Part shown: piece after piece, positions 1 through 6,879 of the stretch | Position numbering within the stretch: position 1 is the stretch's first letter | How the letters are laid out: every line of letters starts with the position of its first letter | DNA from: SIG440 sp045579055 | GTDB taxonomy: Bacteria; Bacillota; Clostridia; Monoglobales; Monoglobaceae | Length of the DNA stretch: 49,224 bases | Assembly: GCA_045579055.1 (NCBI GenBank) | Contig: JAZNLK010000042.1 | Span: 1 to 49,224, forward strand | Direction of reading: 5' to 3' | Translations under genes and position numbers: made by a program | Notes under the pieces: generated by a model | What the model was told of the DNA's origin: nothing | Seen by the model: the letters and a program-made list of their open reading frames with translations, nothing else | Databases searched by the model: none

Positions 1-272
1 CAGCTGTCCTTTGTGTTGTTGCAGGCAACGTGTGCGATGATGGCTATTCTGCCCTTGGCAACCTCCATAACAGCTTCAAGGGTTTCCTTTCTGTCCTGAA
101 TGCTGTGATAAATGCATTCACCTGATGAACCGCCTACATAAAGTCCTTTGACACCTTTTTCAATAAGGAATTCAACAAGCTTCTTTGTTCCTTCCACGGA
201 TACATTTCCCTGGCTGTCATAGCAAGCATAAAATGCAGGAATAACACCCTTATACTTATCAAGATTTCTCAT
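1..272 (-). CDS. Dihydrodipicolinate synthase / N-acetylneuraminate lyase family protein (N-terminal 90 codons, cut by window edge)
   Basis: The visible reading frame starts MRNLDKYKGVIPAFYACYD and contains YVGGSSGE at about residues 46-53. This is the substrate-carboxylate loop of class I (Schiff-base) pyruvate-dependent aldolases. The GGSSGE form resembles N-acetylneuraminate lyase more than DHDPS, which has GTTGE. The catalytic Lys and Tyr lie beyond the window edge, so activity cannot be judged. The ATG at 272 has AGAAAGGATG upstream as ribosome binding site. The gene has its own near-perfect promoter (328-356) and follows the terminator of the upstream kinase, so it is a separate transcript. 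The true substrate is unknown; a sugar-acid or sialic-acid-like aldolase is the best inference. Confidence 0.75.
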   Translation of the reverse strand, partial: MRNLDKYKGVIPAFYACYDSQGNVSVEGTKKLVEFLIEKGVKGLYVGGSSGECIYHSIQDRKETLEAVMEVAKGRIAIIAHVACNNTKDS

Positions 273-292
273 TGTAAAAACATCCTTTCTGC

Positions 293-306
293 TGCGGATC
301 TCCGCA
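293..306 (-). other. Perfect 14-base palindrome in the 5' leader
   Basis: TGCGGA-GA-TCCGCA (minus strand) lies between the promoter and the ribosome binding site of the lyase-like gene. It could be an operator or a small RNA hairpin just before the SD sequence. Only the palindrome is seen; the role is inference. Confidence 0.35.
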
Positions 307-327
307 TTTATCATTTGTCACCATTCA

Positions 328-356
328 ATTATACAATCACGGCCGATATTTGTCAA
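328..356 (-). promoter_or_regulatory. Sigma-A promoter of the lyase-like gene
   Basis: TTGACA (351-356) and TATAAT (328-333) are separated by exactly 17 bases on the minus strand. Both hexamers match consensus perfectly. A 12-base palindrome CGAAAATTTTCG (368-379) sits just upstream of the -35 box and could bind a regulator. Confidence 0.8.
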
Positions 357-380
357 TAGACATAACCCGAAAATTTTCGC

Positions 381-411
381 AAAAAGGACCAAAACAAGTC
401 TTTGTTTTGGT
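381..411 (-). terminator. Rho-independent terminator after the PfkB kinase gene
   Basis: A 10-base-pair stem (ACCAAAACAA / TTGTTTTGGT) with a four-base loop is followed on the minus strand by CCTTTTTG. It directly follows the kinase stop codon and closes the ddh-aldolase-kinase transcript. Confidence 0.75.
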
Positions 412-419
412 GCTTTCGA

Positions 420-1286
420 TTAAATCTCCGTATATATTGGAATCGACTCAGCGGCACCCTTTCGGGATACCGTAATTGACGCCGCCTTTGAGGCAATATC
501 CATTGCTGACTTGGGGCTTTCCCCACGCATTACTGCGGTCAGAAAATAACCCGTAAAGGTATCTCCTGCGGCAGTGGTATCAACAGCCTGAACACGTACA
601 GCAGAAATCTTTATTGTCTGTTCGGCATCAATATATACCGAGCCTTCTGCTCCCAAAGTCATAACAAACTTTGCCAAAGGATATGCTTCACGCATTTTTA
701 AAACAACTCTTTCAATGTCACTTTCACCAAACAACGCTTCCGCTTCGTGCTCATTGAGAATGAAATAATCTACCAGTTCAAACGGTAATTCAAGCCCTTC
801 AACAGGCGAAGGGTTGAGCACCACCGTCATCCCCTTTTCTTTTGCGGCTTTGACAATATATGCAAGATTGTTAATCTCGTTTTGAAGAAGGATAACATCA
901 TCAGCTTCAAAATTTCCCAAAACCTCATTCACATACTCGGTTGTTATTTCAACATTTGAACCGCCGTGAATAATAATGCAATTGCCGCCCTTTTCGTTCA
1001 CCTGAATAATGGCGTGTCCGGTAGGAGTGTCTCCGATGTTAATAAATTCGGTGTTGACACCGTTTTTATCAAGGTAATCCTTCAGAAAAAGACCATCCTT
1101 GCCGATTTTGCCCGCCTGGTAAATCGTGCCGCCGGCTTTTGCACAAGCAACCGCCTGATTCAGACCTTTTCCGCCAATATTTCGCTGAAGGCTTGATGAC
1201 TTGATGGTTTCGCCAGCAGAAACGAAGTCTTTCACCGCATATGTATAATCAATGTTCAGAGACCCGAAACAAAGTAGTTTTTTCAT
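420..1286 (-). CDS. PfkB-family carbohydrate kinase, ribokinase-like
   Basis: This 288-residue protein starts MKKLLCFGSLNIDYTYAV. It carries both PfkB signatures: the sugar-binding GGKGLNQAVA motif at about residues 37-46, and DTTAAGDTFTG near residue 236, in which the AAGD aspartate is the catalytic base. The second signature closely resembles ribokinase RbsK, so an ATP-dependent sugar kinase is well supported but the substrate is not. The ATG at 1286 was chosen over an upstream extension because it aligns with the family start; AGGA lies just upstream. It begins four bases after the stop codon of the aldolase-family gene, so the two are translationally linked and probably work in one sugar or sugar-acid pathway. 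Confidence 0.85.
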   Translation of the reverse strand: MKKLLCFGSLNIDYTYAVKDFVSAGETIKSSSLQRNIGGKGLNQAVACAKAGGTIYQAGKIGKDGLFLKDYLDKNGVNTEFINIGDTPTGHAIIQVNEKGGNCIIIHGGSNVEITTEYVNEVLGNFEADDVILLQNEINNLAYIVKAAKEKGMTVVLNPSPVEGLELPFELVDYFILNEHEAEALFGESDIERVVLKMREAYPLAKFVMTLGAEGSVYIDAEQTIKISAVRVQAVDTTAAGDTFTGYFLTAVMRGESPKSAMDIASKAASITVSRKGAAESIPIYTEI

Positions 1287-1290
1287 ATTC

Positions 1291-2205
1291 CTATTTATAC
1301 TCCTTGGCAATATCTGTTGCAAGATCATACATCTGCTTTACAATATACTTCTGATATTCGTTCAATCTCTTGGGGTCAGAGCTTCTGGAATAAAGTTCCA
1401 TTTCAAGACCTGCAAGGTTGAAACTATACTTTGCAGTATTGGGATATGCAGGATTTTCAGTAAACGCCATCATACTGATGAGATTCGAAAGCTTTTCTGC
1501 CTTCTCGGGCTGTGTCTTGTAGTTTTCATAAAGCCATACATAAAGCTCTGGATGAAAGTTTGCCATTATGCCCGAATAACCCGAACCGCCATTAAGCATT
1601 GAATGATAGAAGGTCTGACCGTTGGCATTAAACAACATAACCCCTGTGTCTTCAAGCTGTTTTCCACGAGCCGTAAGCAAATCGGGATCACAGCAAGTAT
1701 CCTTTATGAACTTAAATCTTCCTGTACCCTTTATCCATTCAATGTTCTTCTCGCTGAGAAGTCTCTTGTATGGCATGGGACATTCATAAACACCCAAAGG
1801 GATATCTTTATTTGCTCTATCAAGGAATCTTTCAGCGTTCTCCGTCCACACATCGTCACCATCATTGTGGAGGTCAAAGCGGTTGCTCACAAGAACAAAC
1901 GCATCAATTCCCGTTTTTGAAATCTCATTCATTTCATCTGCCTGAGTTTCAATTGAGTCAGCACAATGACCCGAAGCAACAATATTGATTCTTCCGTTGT
2001 TGTGGTTAACAATTGTTTCAGCCAGTTTTACTCTCTCCTTGAGACTGAGATATACCATTTCGCTGGACTGACAAACAGCAAAAATGCCATGACAACCCTT
2101 TTCGATATACCAGTCAACCATCATCTTTACCATATCATAATCAATCTCACCGTTTTTATACGGTGTAATCATTGTTGGATAAATACCACCTGCAATATTT
2201 TTCAC
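1291..2205 (-). CDS. Dihydrodipicolinate synthase-family aldolase with altered active site
   Basis: This 304-residue TIM-barrel protein belongs to the DapA/NanA class I aldolase family. Tyr of YECPMPYKR (about 142-150) and Lys of FIKDT (about 168) match the catalytic Tyr and Schiff-base Lys. The loop that is GTTGE in DHDPS reads CQSSE here, and the Arg that binds aspartate semialdehyde in DHDPS is not in its usual place. It is therefore unlikely to be the lysine-pathway DapA despite its position after ddh. It starts at GTG with GGGAGAG upstream. It lies 29 bases after ddh and 4 bases before the kinase, so the three genes form one operon. The pyruvate-dependent aldol reaction and its substrate are inferred from the family only. 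Confidence 0.8.
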   Translation of the reverse strand: MKNIAGGIYPTMITPYKNGEIDYDMVKMMVDWYIEKGCHGIFAVCQSSEMVYLSLKERVKLAETIVNHNNGRINIVASGHCADSIETQADEMNEISKTGIDAFVLVSNRFDLHNDGDDVWTENAERFLDRANKDIPLGVYECPMPYKRLLSEKNIEWIKGTGRFKFIKDTCCDPDLLTARGKQLEDTGVMLFNANGQTFYHSMLNGGSGYSGIMANFHPELYVWLYENYKTQPEKAEKLSNLISMMAFTENPAYPNTAKYSFNLAGLEMELYSRSSDPKRLNEYQKYIVKQMYDLATDIAKEYK

Positions 2206-2234
2206 GATAAAACTCTCTCCCTTTATATAAAAAC

Positions 2235-3221
2235 TTACAGTAATTCCTTGCGTAAATCTGCCGGATCCTTTGCACTAATCATTGTCGGTGCAATATCCAG
2301 AACGGTCTTGCAACCGCATTCACCCATTTTGTTAAGCTTGTACGCAGCTCTTGCATATGCCACAATCACAGATGCTGTAAACTCCGGATTAGAATCCAGT
2401 TTGAGGCTGTATTCAATGATATTCTTATGTTCACCGTTAAATCCGGTTTTTCCGCTACGAATAACAAATCCCCCATGAGGAATTCCCTTGTGGTCACGGT
2501 CAAGTTCTTCTTGTGTTATGAAGTGAACCGTGGTATCATAATCCGCAAAATAGTTAGGCATAGTCTTGATTTCATTCTCAATCTTTGCCTTGTCCGCCTC
2601 GTCTTCAGTCACCACAAAACATTCTCTCGTATGCTTCTGACGAGTTGAAAGCTCAGGGTTGGAACCGCTTCGCACCGCTTCAAGTGCCTCATCAACAGGA
2701 ATTGTGTACTGCTTCGCATCAGCAACACCGTCAATGCGTCGAATAGCATCTGAATGACCCTGGCTTACGCCTTTGCCCCAGAATGTATAATCCTTTCCGT
2801 CAGGAAGAACAGCACCTGCGTACATTCTGTTGAGCGAAAACATTCCCGGATCCCAGCCAACCGAAATTATTCCGATCTTTCCCGATTCTTTTGCCGCAAT
2901 ATCAACATTTGCAAAATGTTCGGGAATCTTCGCATGGGTATCAAAGCTGTCAACAACATTGAAAAGCTTTACCATAGCGGGAGTCTGAACCGGCAGATCT
3001 GTTGCACTTCCTCCACAAAGAATCAGCACATCAATCTTATCGGTCATTTTCTCAAGCTCGTCCGCATGAAAAACCCCAACACCTTCTGTTCTTATTTCAA
3101 CACTTGATGGGTCACGTCTTGTAAAAACACCAACAAGCTCCATATCAGGGTTCTGTCGGATTGCACTTTCGACGCCGCGTCCAAGGTTGCCGTAACCGAA
3201 AATTCCAATTCTTATACTCAT
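2235..3221 (-). CDS. ddh: meso-Diaminopimelate D-dehydrogenase
   Basis: This 328-residue NADPH-dependent enzyme reductively aminates tetrahydrodipicolinate to meso-DAP in one step, supplying lysine and peptidoglycan cross-links. The protein opens IRIGIFGYGNLGRGVE, the Rossmann dinucleotide loop. It also contains LCGGSATDLP, WDPGMFSLNR and GHSDAIRRIDGV, which are characteristic of the family, and its length is normal. The ATG at 3221 is chosen because AGAAAGG lies upstream and the family begins at this point; an upstream extension to 3272 has no good SD. It is transcribed from its own promoter (3295-3323) after the spoVF terminator, and heads an operon with an aldolase-like and a kinase gene. 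Confidence 0.95.
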   Translation of the reverse strand: MSIRIGIFGYGNLGRGVESAIRQNPDMELVGVFTRRDPSSVEIRTEGVGVFHADELEKMTDKIDVLILCGGSATDLPVQTPAMVKLFNVVDSFDTHAKIPEHFANVDIAAKESGKIGIISVGWDPGMFSLNRMYAGAVLPDGKDYTFWGKGVSQGHSDAIRRIDGVADAKQYTIPVDEALEAVRSGSNPELSTRQKHTRECFVVTEDEADKAKIENEIKTMPNYFADYDTTVHFITQEELDRDHKGIPHGGFVIRSGKTGFNGEHKNIIEYSLKLDSNPEFTASVIVAYARAAYKLNKMGECGCKTVLDIAPTMISAKDPADLRKELL

Positions 3222-3294
3222 TATATCATTAACCTTTCTGTCCGCAAATTCGATTATGATGTGTGCGAACATCGCATCTTTTCATACTACGTGC

Positions 3295-3323
3295 ATTATA
3301 ACACTTTTTTTGCAATCATTCAA
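3295..3323 (-). promoter_or_regulatory. Sigma-A promoter of ddh
   Basis: TTGAAT (3318-3323) and TATAAT (3295-3300) are 17 bases apart on the minus strand, about 75 bases before the ddh start codon. Confidence 0.7.
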
Positions 3324-3341
3324 TATTTTTTTTATTTATGT

Positions 3342-3380
3342 TAAAAAAAAAGAAGTATTGCTTAAAATACAATACTTCTT
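3342..3380 (-). terminator. Rho-independent terminator after spoVFB
   Basis: An 11-base-pair stem AAGAAGTATTG / CAATACTTCTT (3350-3360 with 3370-3380) is followed on the minus strand by a run of T. It separates spoVF from ddh. Confidence 0.85.
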
Positions 3381-3386
3381 TAACTC

Positions 3387-3974
3387 CTATTTAGGCATTT
3401 TTAATATCGGTTGAAACTGTTTTCCTTCAAGAGCAAGCTCAAGCGTGGGTAAAATCAGTTCCATATCCGAAATCAACGAATTTTCTTTGTCAACACAGTC
3501 GTCCTGACCGTATGGAACAATAAAAATATTTTTCATATTTGAAAGATATCCGATGTTTTTCGCATTGTTACCCAAACCGTCATTTGTGGACGGTGCAATC
3601 ACTACCGGTCTTTTGTTTCGCAAATGGGACTTCACTGCCATTGTAACCGATGTATCCGCAATTCCCGTGGCAATTTTCGCCAATGTATTCCCAGTGCAAG
3701 GTGCGATTAGCAAAATGTCAAGAAGTTTTTTGGGTCCTATGGGCTCCGCTTCCGATACGGTTGAAATTATCTCTCGGCCCGTGATTTCAGTAAATCTTTT
3801 TCTATGTTCTTCAGCCTTGCCGAATCTGGTATCTGTGTTATAGCTTATTCCGGACATAATGGGAACCACCTGTGCACCTTCTGCAACCAATACCTCCACT
3901 TGCGGAAAAACCTTTGCAAAAGTACAGAACGAACCGGTCAGGGCAAATCCCACCGACTTTCCTTCAAGCTTCAT
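3387..3974 (-). CDS. spoVFB: Dipicolinate synthase subunit B (flavoprotein-like)
   Basis: This 195-residue protein is the second subunit of dipicolinate synthase, which oxidises dihydrodipicolinate to dipicolinic acid in the mother cell. Dipicolinic acid then loads the spore core with calcium. It belongs to the flavoprotein (FMN-binding Rossmann) family: GFALTGSFCTF near residue 9, IAPCTGNTLAKIA near 91-103 and PVVIAPSTNDG near 123-133. The start codon overlaps the spoVFA stop as ATGA, with a full GGAGGTGA ribosome binding site, so the pair is translationally coupled. The gene ends before a strong terminator. Family assignment is secure; the mother-cell role comes from knowledge of Bacillus and Clostridia. 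Confidence 0.95.
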   Translation of the reverse strand: MKLEGKSVGFALTGSFCTFAKVFPQVEVLVAEGAQVVPIMSGISYNTDTRFGKAEEHRKRFTEITGREIISTVSEAEPIGPKKLLDILLIAPCTGNTLAKIATGIADTSVTMAVKSHLRNKRPVVIAPSTNDGLGNNAKNIGYLSNMKNIFIVPYGQDDCVDKENSLISDMELILPTLELALEGKQFQPILKMPK

Positions 3975-4870
3975 TCACTCACCTCCATTTCATCAAGAAT
4001 ATTCAGAATTGTATTGCAGATTATATCTCCGGCTGTATCCGCCGCCACTTTTCCCGGCAAAGAAAGTGCCCAGATTACTTTTATACCTTTTCGTCTGGCT
4101 TCATCAAAATCAACTCCACCGGGTTTTGATGCAAGGTCAATAATCAAAACTTCCTTCTTCATTTTCGATAAAAGATAGTGGTCTATAATCAAGCTGGGAG
4201 CAGTATTGAAAACAATGTCATAACCGTCAATCCCTTCGCCCAGTGCATTGGTGTTGACTGTCTCATAGCCCATTGCAAAACCATATGCAATGTCAACTTT
4301 TTTTCGTGCCGCAACCGTCACTTTTGCCCCGATTCCATGAAGCATTTTTGCAAGAATCTTACCAATCCGACCGTTCCCCACAACAAGACAACGTGACGAA
4401 TGAAGTGTGAACGGAGTTTCTTCCATGGCAATCTGAATTGCACCTTCAGCTGTCGGAATTGCGTTAAGCATAGCAAGCTCTTCACGACAAAGATAGTCAA
4501 CAATCATTATTCTGTGGCTTTCAGCCATAGATTTTATTTTGTGGTCACAACGACCTGCCAGAATTCTGTTTTTTGTTGAAATACTTGCAAAGACCTCCTG
4601 AAGAGTAATTTTTTGTTTGCTAAGAGGCGTGTTAACCGTTTTCCCGTCTGCAGTATACGGAAGAGGCAAAACAACAGCACTGTATACATCGTTTATTTCA
4701 GAAAAATCGTTCAGCATCTGCACATTTTCCGAAAATCTGTTTGCACTTTCATCATCAAATCCCAGAACTGATACATCAACACCTTTTCCTGACATATTAT
4801 TTATTGCCCTTATTTGTCGAAGGTCCCCTCCGACAAATAATATACTTCTTGTTTCATTGGAGATATTCAT
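3971..4870 (-). CDS. spoVFA: Dipicolinate synthase subunit A
   Basis: This 299-residue NAD(P)-dependent subunit works with SpoVFB to make dipicolinic acid. Two nucleotide-binding-like glycine regions are visible: SILFVGGDLRQIRAI at the N terminus and CLVVGNGRIGKILAKML in the middle (about residue 155). The second is the classic Rossmann dinucleotide fold of the SpoVFA C-terminal domain. The ATG at 4870 is preferred to the one at 4885 because GGAGGAG lies nine bases upstream of it and overlaps the earlier ATG. A sigma-K-type promoter lies 63 bases upstream. It overlaps spoVFB by four bases. Confidence 0.95.
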   Translation of the reverse strand: MNISNETRSILFVGGDLRQIRAINNMSGKGVDVSVLGFDDESANRFSENVQMLNDFSEINDVYSAVVLPLPYTADGKTVNTPLSKQKITLQEVFASISTKNRILAGRCDHKIKSMAESHRIMIVDYLCREELAMLNAIPTAEGAIQIAMEETPFTLHSSRCLVVGNGRIGKILAKMLHGIGAKVTVAARKKVDIAYGFAMGYETVNTNALGEGIDGYDIVFNTAPSLIIDHYLLSKMKKEVLIIDLASKPGGVDFDEARRKGIKVIWALSLPGKVAADTAGDIICNTILNILDEMEVSE

Positions 4871-4932
4871 TTCTTGCTCCTCCATAAATAAAGTATTAAT
4901 TCATTGTCGTTAAAACAGCAATGACCATACTT

Positions 4933-4962
4933 TATATTATGTCAGAACCGCCGTTTTGTGTT
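4933..4962 (-). promoter_or_regulatory. Predicted sigma-K promoter of spoVFA-spoVFB
   Basis: AACA (4959-4962), a 17-base spacer and CATAATATA (4933-4941) match the Bacillus sigma-K consensus mACm-N16/17-CATAnnnTA. No good sigma-A promoter is present in this intergenic region. spoVF is a known sigma-K gene in B. subtilis, so site and function agree. Confidence 0.65.
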
Positions 4963-4991
4963 AGAAAACAAATAATATCTGTCACCAAACA

Positions 4992-5028
4992 TAAAAAGAA
5001 AAATCCGCAAGGCATTACCTTGCGGATT
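4992..5028 (-). terminator. Rho-independent terminator after hpf
   Basis: An 11-base-pair GC-rich stem AATCCGCAAGG / CCTTGCGGATT with a five-base loop is followed on the minus strand by TTTTTCTTTTT. Confidence 0.9.
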
Positions 5029-5040
5029 CAGATATACAAA

Positions 5041-5574
5041 CTATTCAACCTCTATCAAACCGTAGTCTCCGTCTTTTCTCTTATACACAATATTCAAAGC
5101 ATTGGTGCCCGACTGACGGAAAATATAAAAATCGTGATCCAGCATATTCATTTGAAGAATAGCTTCTTCTGCAGACATAGGCTTTGAATCAACTTTCTTC
5201 TTCTTTATTATGTTGAATTCCTTCTCCTCATCAACACCTTCAAAATCATCAACAACCGGAACATATTCCTCAATACCCGGCTGTCTCAGATGCTTTGCAA
5301 GCCGTGTTTTGTTCTTTCTGATCTGACGGTCAAGCTTGGCAAGACATAAATCAGCTGCAACAATCAGGTCTTTGTTTCTCGCCTCTGCTCTGAAAACAAA
5401 ACCCTTGTTAACAAATGTAATTTCCATTGAAATTTCGTTCTTTTGTTCAGCAATCAGAATTTTGCATTCCAAATCTTCTTCAAAAAACTTGTCAAGCTTT
5501 TTCACTTTGCTCATCAGTTTTTCTTTTCTGCTGTCCGACAATTCAACTTTTCTGCAAATAACATTATACTTCAT
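5041..5574 (-). CDS. hpf: Long-form ribosome hibernation promoting factor
   Basis: This 177-residue protein binds the 30S decoding region and, in long-form HPF, dimerises ribosomes into inactive 100S particles. The N-terminal RaiA-like domain (about 1-100) contains SMEITFVNKGFVFRAEA and the basic RQIRKNKTRLAKHL segment. A charged linker follows. The C-terminal dimerisation domain (about 120-177) reads MSAEEAILQMNMLDHDFYIF and ends in the Gly-Leu-Ile core typical of the family. The length distinguishes it from the short gamma-proteobacterial form. It has a GGAGG-containing ribosome binding site, its own sigma-A promoter and its own terminator, so it is monocistronic. Confidence 0.95.
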   Translation of the reverse strand: MKYNVICRKVELSDSRKEKLMSKVKKLDKFFEEDLECKILIAEQKNEISMEITFVNKGFVFRAEARNKDLIVAADLCLAKLDRQIRKNKTRLAKHLRQPGIEEYVPVVDDFEGVDEEKEFNIIKKKKVDSKPMSAEEAILQMNMLDHDFYIFRQSGTNALNIVYKRKDGDYGLIEVE

Positions 5575-5631
5575 ACTTCCTGCCTCCGTTCCGAATATAT
5601 ATCAGAAAACACCATTTGTTTTCTTACAATA

Positions 5632-5660
5632 ATTATACAACACTTTTGGCAATTTTGCAA
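5632..5660 (-). promoter_or_regulatory. Sigma-A promoter of hpf
   Basis: TTGCAA (5655-5660) and TATAAT (5632-5637) with a 17-base spacer on the minus strand, about 58 bases before the hpf start codon. Confidence 0.75.
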
Positions 5661-5700
5661 GTATTTTGCATAAAAAATAACAGATTTTTGTTTATTTTTA

Positions 5701-6864
5701 TCAACCGTATATTATGTCAATATCAATAACAGCATTGAACCTTGGGTCAAGTTTTTCCAATCGAAGTTCTATTTCCTCTTTCAATGCCTGCTTTCCCACA
5801 TAATCAGCAGGTACTTCAATGTCAAAAATCAGGTTTATGTTCTTATTTCCATCAACAACTCTGAAATCGTGTATATTCATTCTTTCATCAATCTCTTTAA
5901 CGATTTTTTGAACTTCAGCCTTGGTTTTTGACGTGTACTCACAGTTCACGGAAATGGGGTCCATATGAATTACAATATGAATTCCAAGCTCGTTGCTGAT
6001 TTTATGTTCAAGAGCATCAATAACCTCGTGAATCTCAACAATATTGCAGTTATCCGGGACTTCGGCGTGAATAGATGCAAGCACTCTACCGGGTCCGTAA
6101 TCATGAACAATCAAGTCGTGAACACCGACCACACCCTCCGCTTCCATAACCATTTGCCGGATTTTTTCAGAGGTTTCGGCATCAGGCATGGTTCCAAGCA
6201 AGAGACCGATAGTATCCATCGTTATTCCAAATCCTGCATAAATTATCAGAAGTGAAACCAAGGTTCCCACAATACCGTCAAGTGCAGGAAAATCAACAAA
6301 TTTTCCAACCACAGCCGTCAGTATAACCGCAGAAGTTGCAAATACATCATTCAGATTATCCTTTGCAGTTGCCAACAAAACAGACGAATTTATGGCTTTT
6401 CCCATTTTTCTGTTATAAAGATACATCCAGAACTTTATGGGCAAGGTGCAAGCAAGGAATGTCAACAGCCACGGTGCCATAACCACACTTTCGGGATTAA
6501 AAATTTTTTTCACCGAAGACTGAAGCAGTTCAACTCCCACCAAAAGAATTATAAACGCAACAATCAGCGACGAAATATACTCAATTCGTCCGTGACCGAA
6601 TGGATGTTCCTTGTCAGGCTTTTTCCGACTGAGCTTCGCCCCTATTATGGTCACAAGGGACGAACCCATATCCGACAAATTGTTGAAAGCATCCGAAACA
6701 ACCGCTATACTGTTCATCATTGTTCCAATAACCAGTTTAAGTACAAAAAGCACAAGGTTGCACACAATCCCCAACCCGCCTGCAATCAGACAAATCTTTG
6801 TCCGCACCCCCGGAGTGGACGGATTTTCCCCTTTTGACACTTTTTTTATTATAAAATCAGTCAA
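5701..6864 (-). CDS. Cation diffusion facilitator family transporter (Mn/Fe-type residues)
   Basis: This 387-residue proton-coupled divalent metal exporter has about six membrane helices (about 25-230) and a long cytoplasmic domain (about 230-387). SDAFNNLSDMGSS in TM2 and HPFGHGR after it are CDF signatures. Aligned to YiiP, the transport-site pairs are Asn/Asp in TM2 and Asp/Asp (DNLND) in TM5. Zinc exporters have His in TM5, so manganese or iron is more likely than zinc; this is inference. The start is a TTG with GGAGG eight bases upstream, because no in-frame ATG lies at the domain start. It begins 15 bases after dnaE stops and is probably the last gene of the hprK-murB-whiA-dnaE transcript. 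Confidence 0.88.
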   Translation of the reverse strand: MTDFIIKKVSKGENPSTPGVRTKICLIAGGLGIVCNLVLFVLKLVIGTMMNSIAVVSDAFNNLSDMGSSLVTIIGAKLSRKKPDKEHPFGHGRIEYISSLIVAFIILLVGVELLQSSVKKIFNPESVVMAPWLLTFLACTLPIKFWMYLYNRKMGKAINSSVLLATAKDNLNDVFATSAVILTAVVGKFVDFPALDGIVGTLVSLLIIYAGFGITMDTIGLLLGTMPDAETSEKIRQMVMEAEGVVGVHDLIVHDYGPGRVLASIHAEVPDNCNIVEIHEVIDALEHKISNELGIHIVIHMDPISVNCEYTSKTKAEVQKIVKEIDERMNIHDFRVVDGNKNINLIFDIEVPADYVGKQALKEEIELRLEKLDPRFNAVIDIDIIYG

Positions 6865-6879
6865 GAAGCTTTGCCTCCT

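Noticed and set aside
1291..2205. Annotation as the lysine-pathway DapA
   Set aside because: Position after ddh is tempting, but the GTTGE loop is CQSSE and the substrate Arg is not conserved. Family membership is kept, the DapA name is not.
5575..5700. raiA-type structured RNA upstream of hpf
   Set aside because: The gap is only 126 bases, is largely AT-rich and is explained by a sigma-A promoter plus leader; the long conserved raiA motif does not fit.
5640..5700. Terminator after the CDF gene
   Set aside because: AAAAATAA and TTATTTTT can pair after the stop codon, but the stem is all A-T and weak, so I do not call it a terminator.
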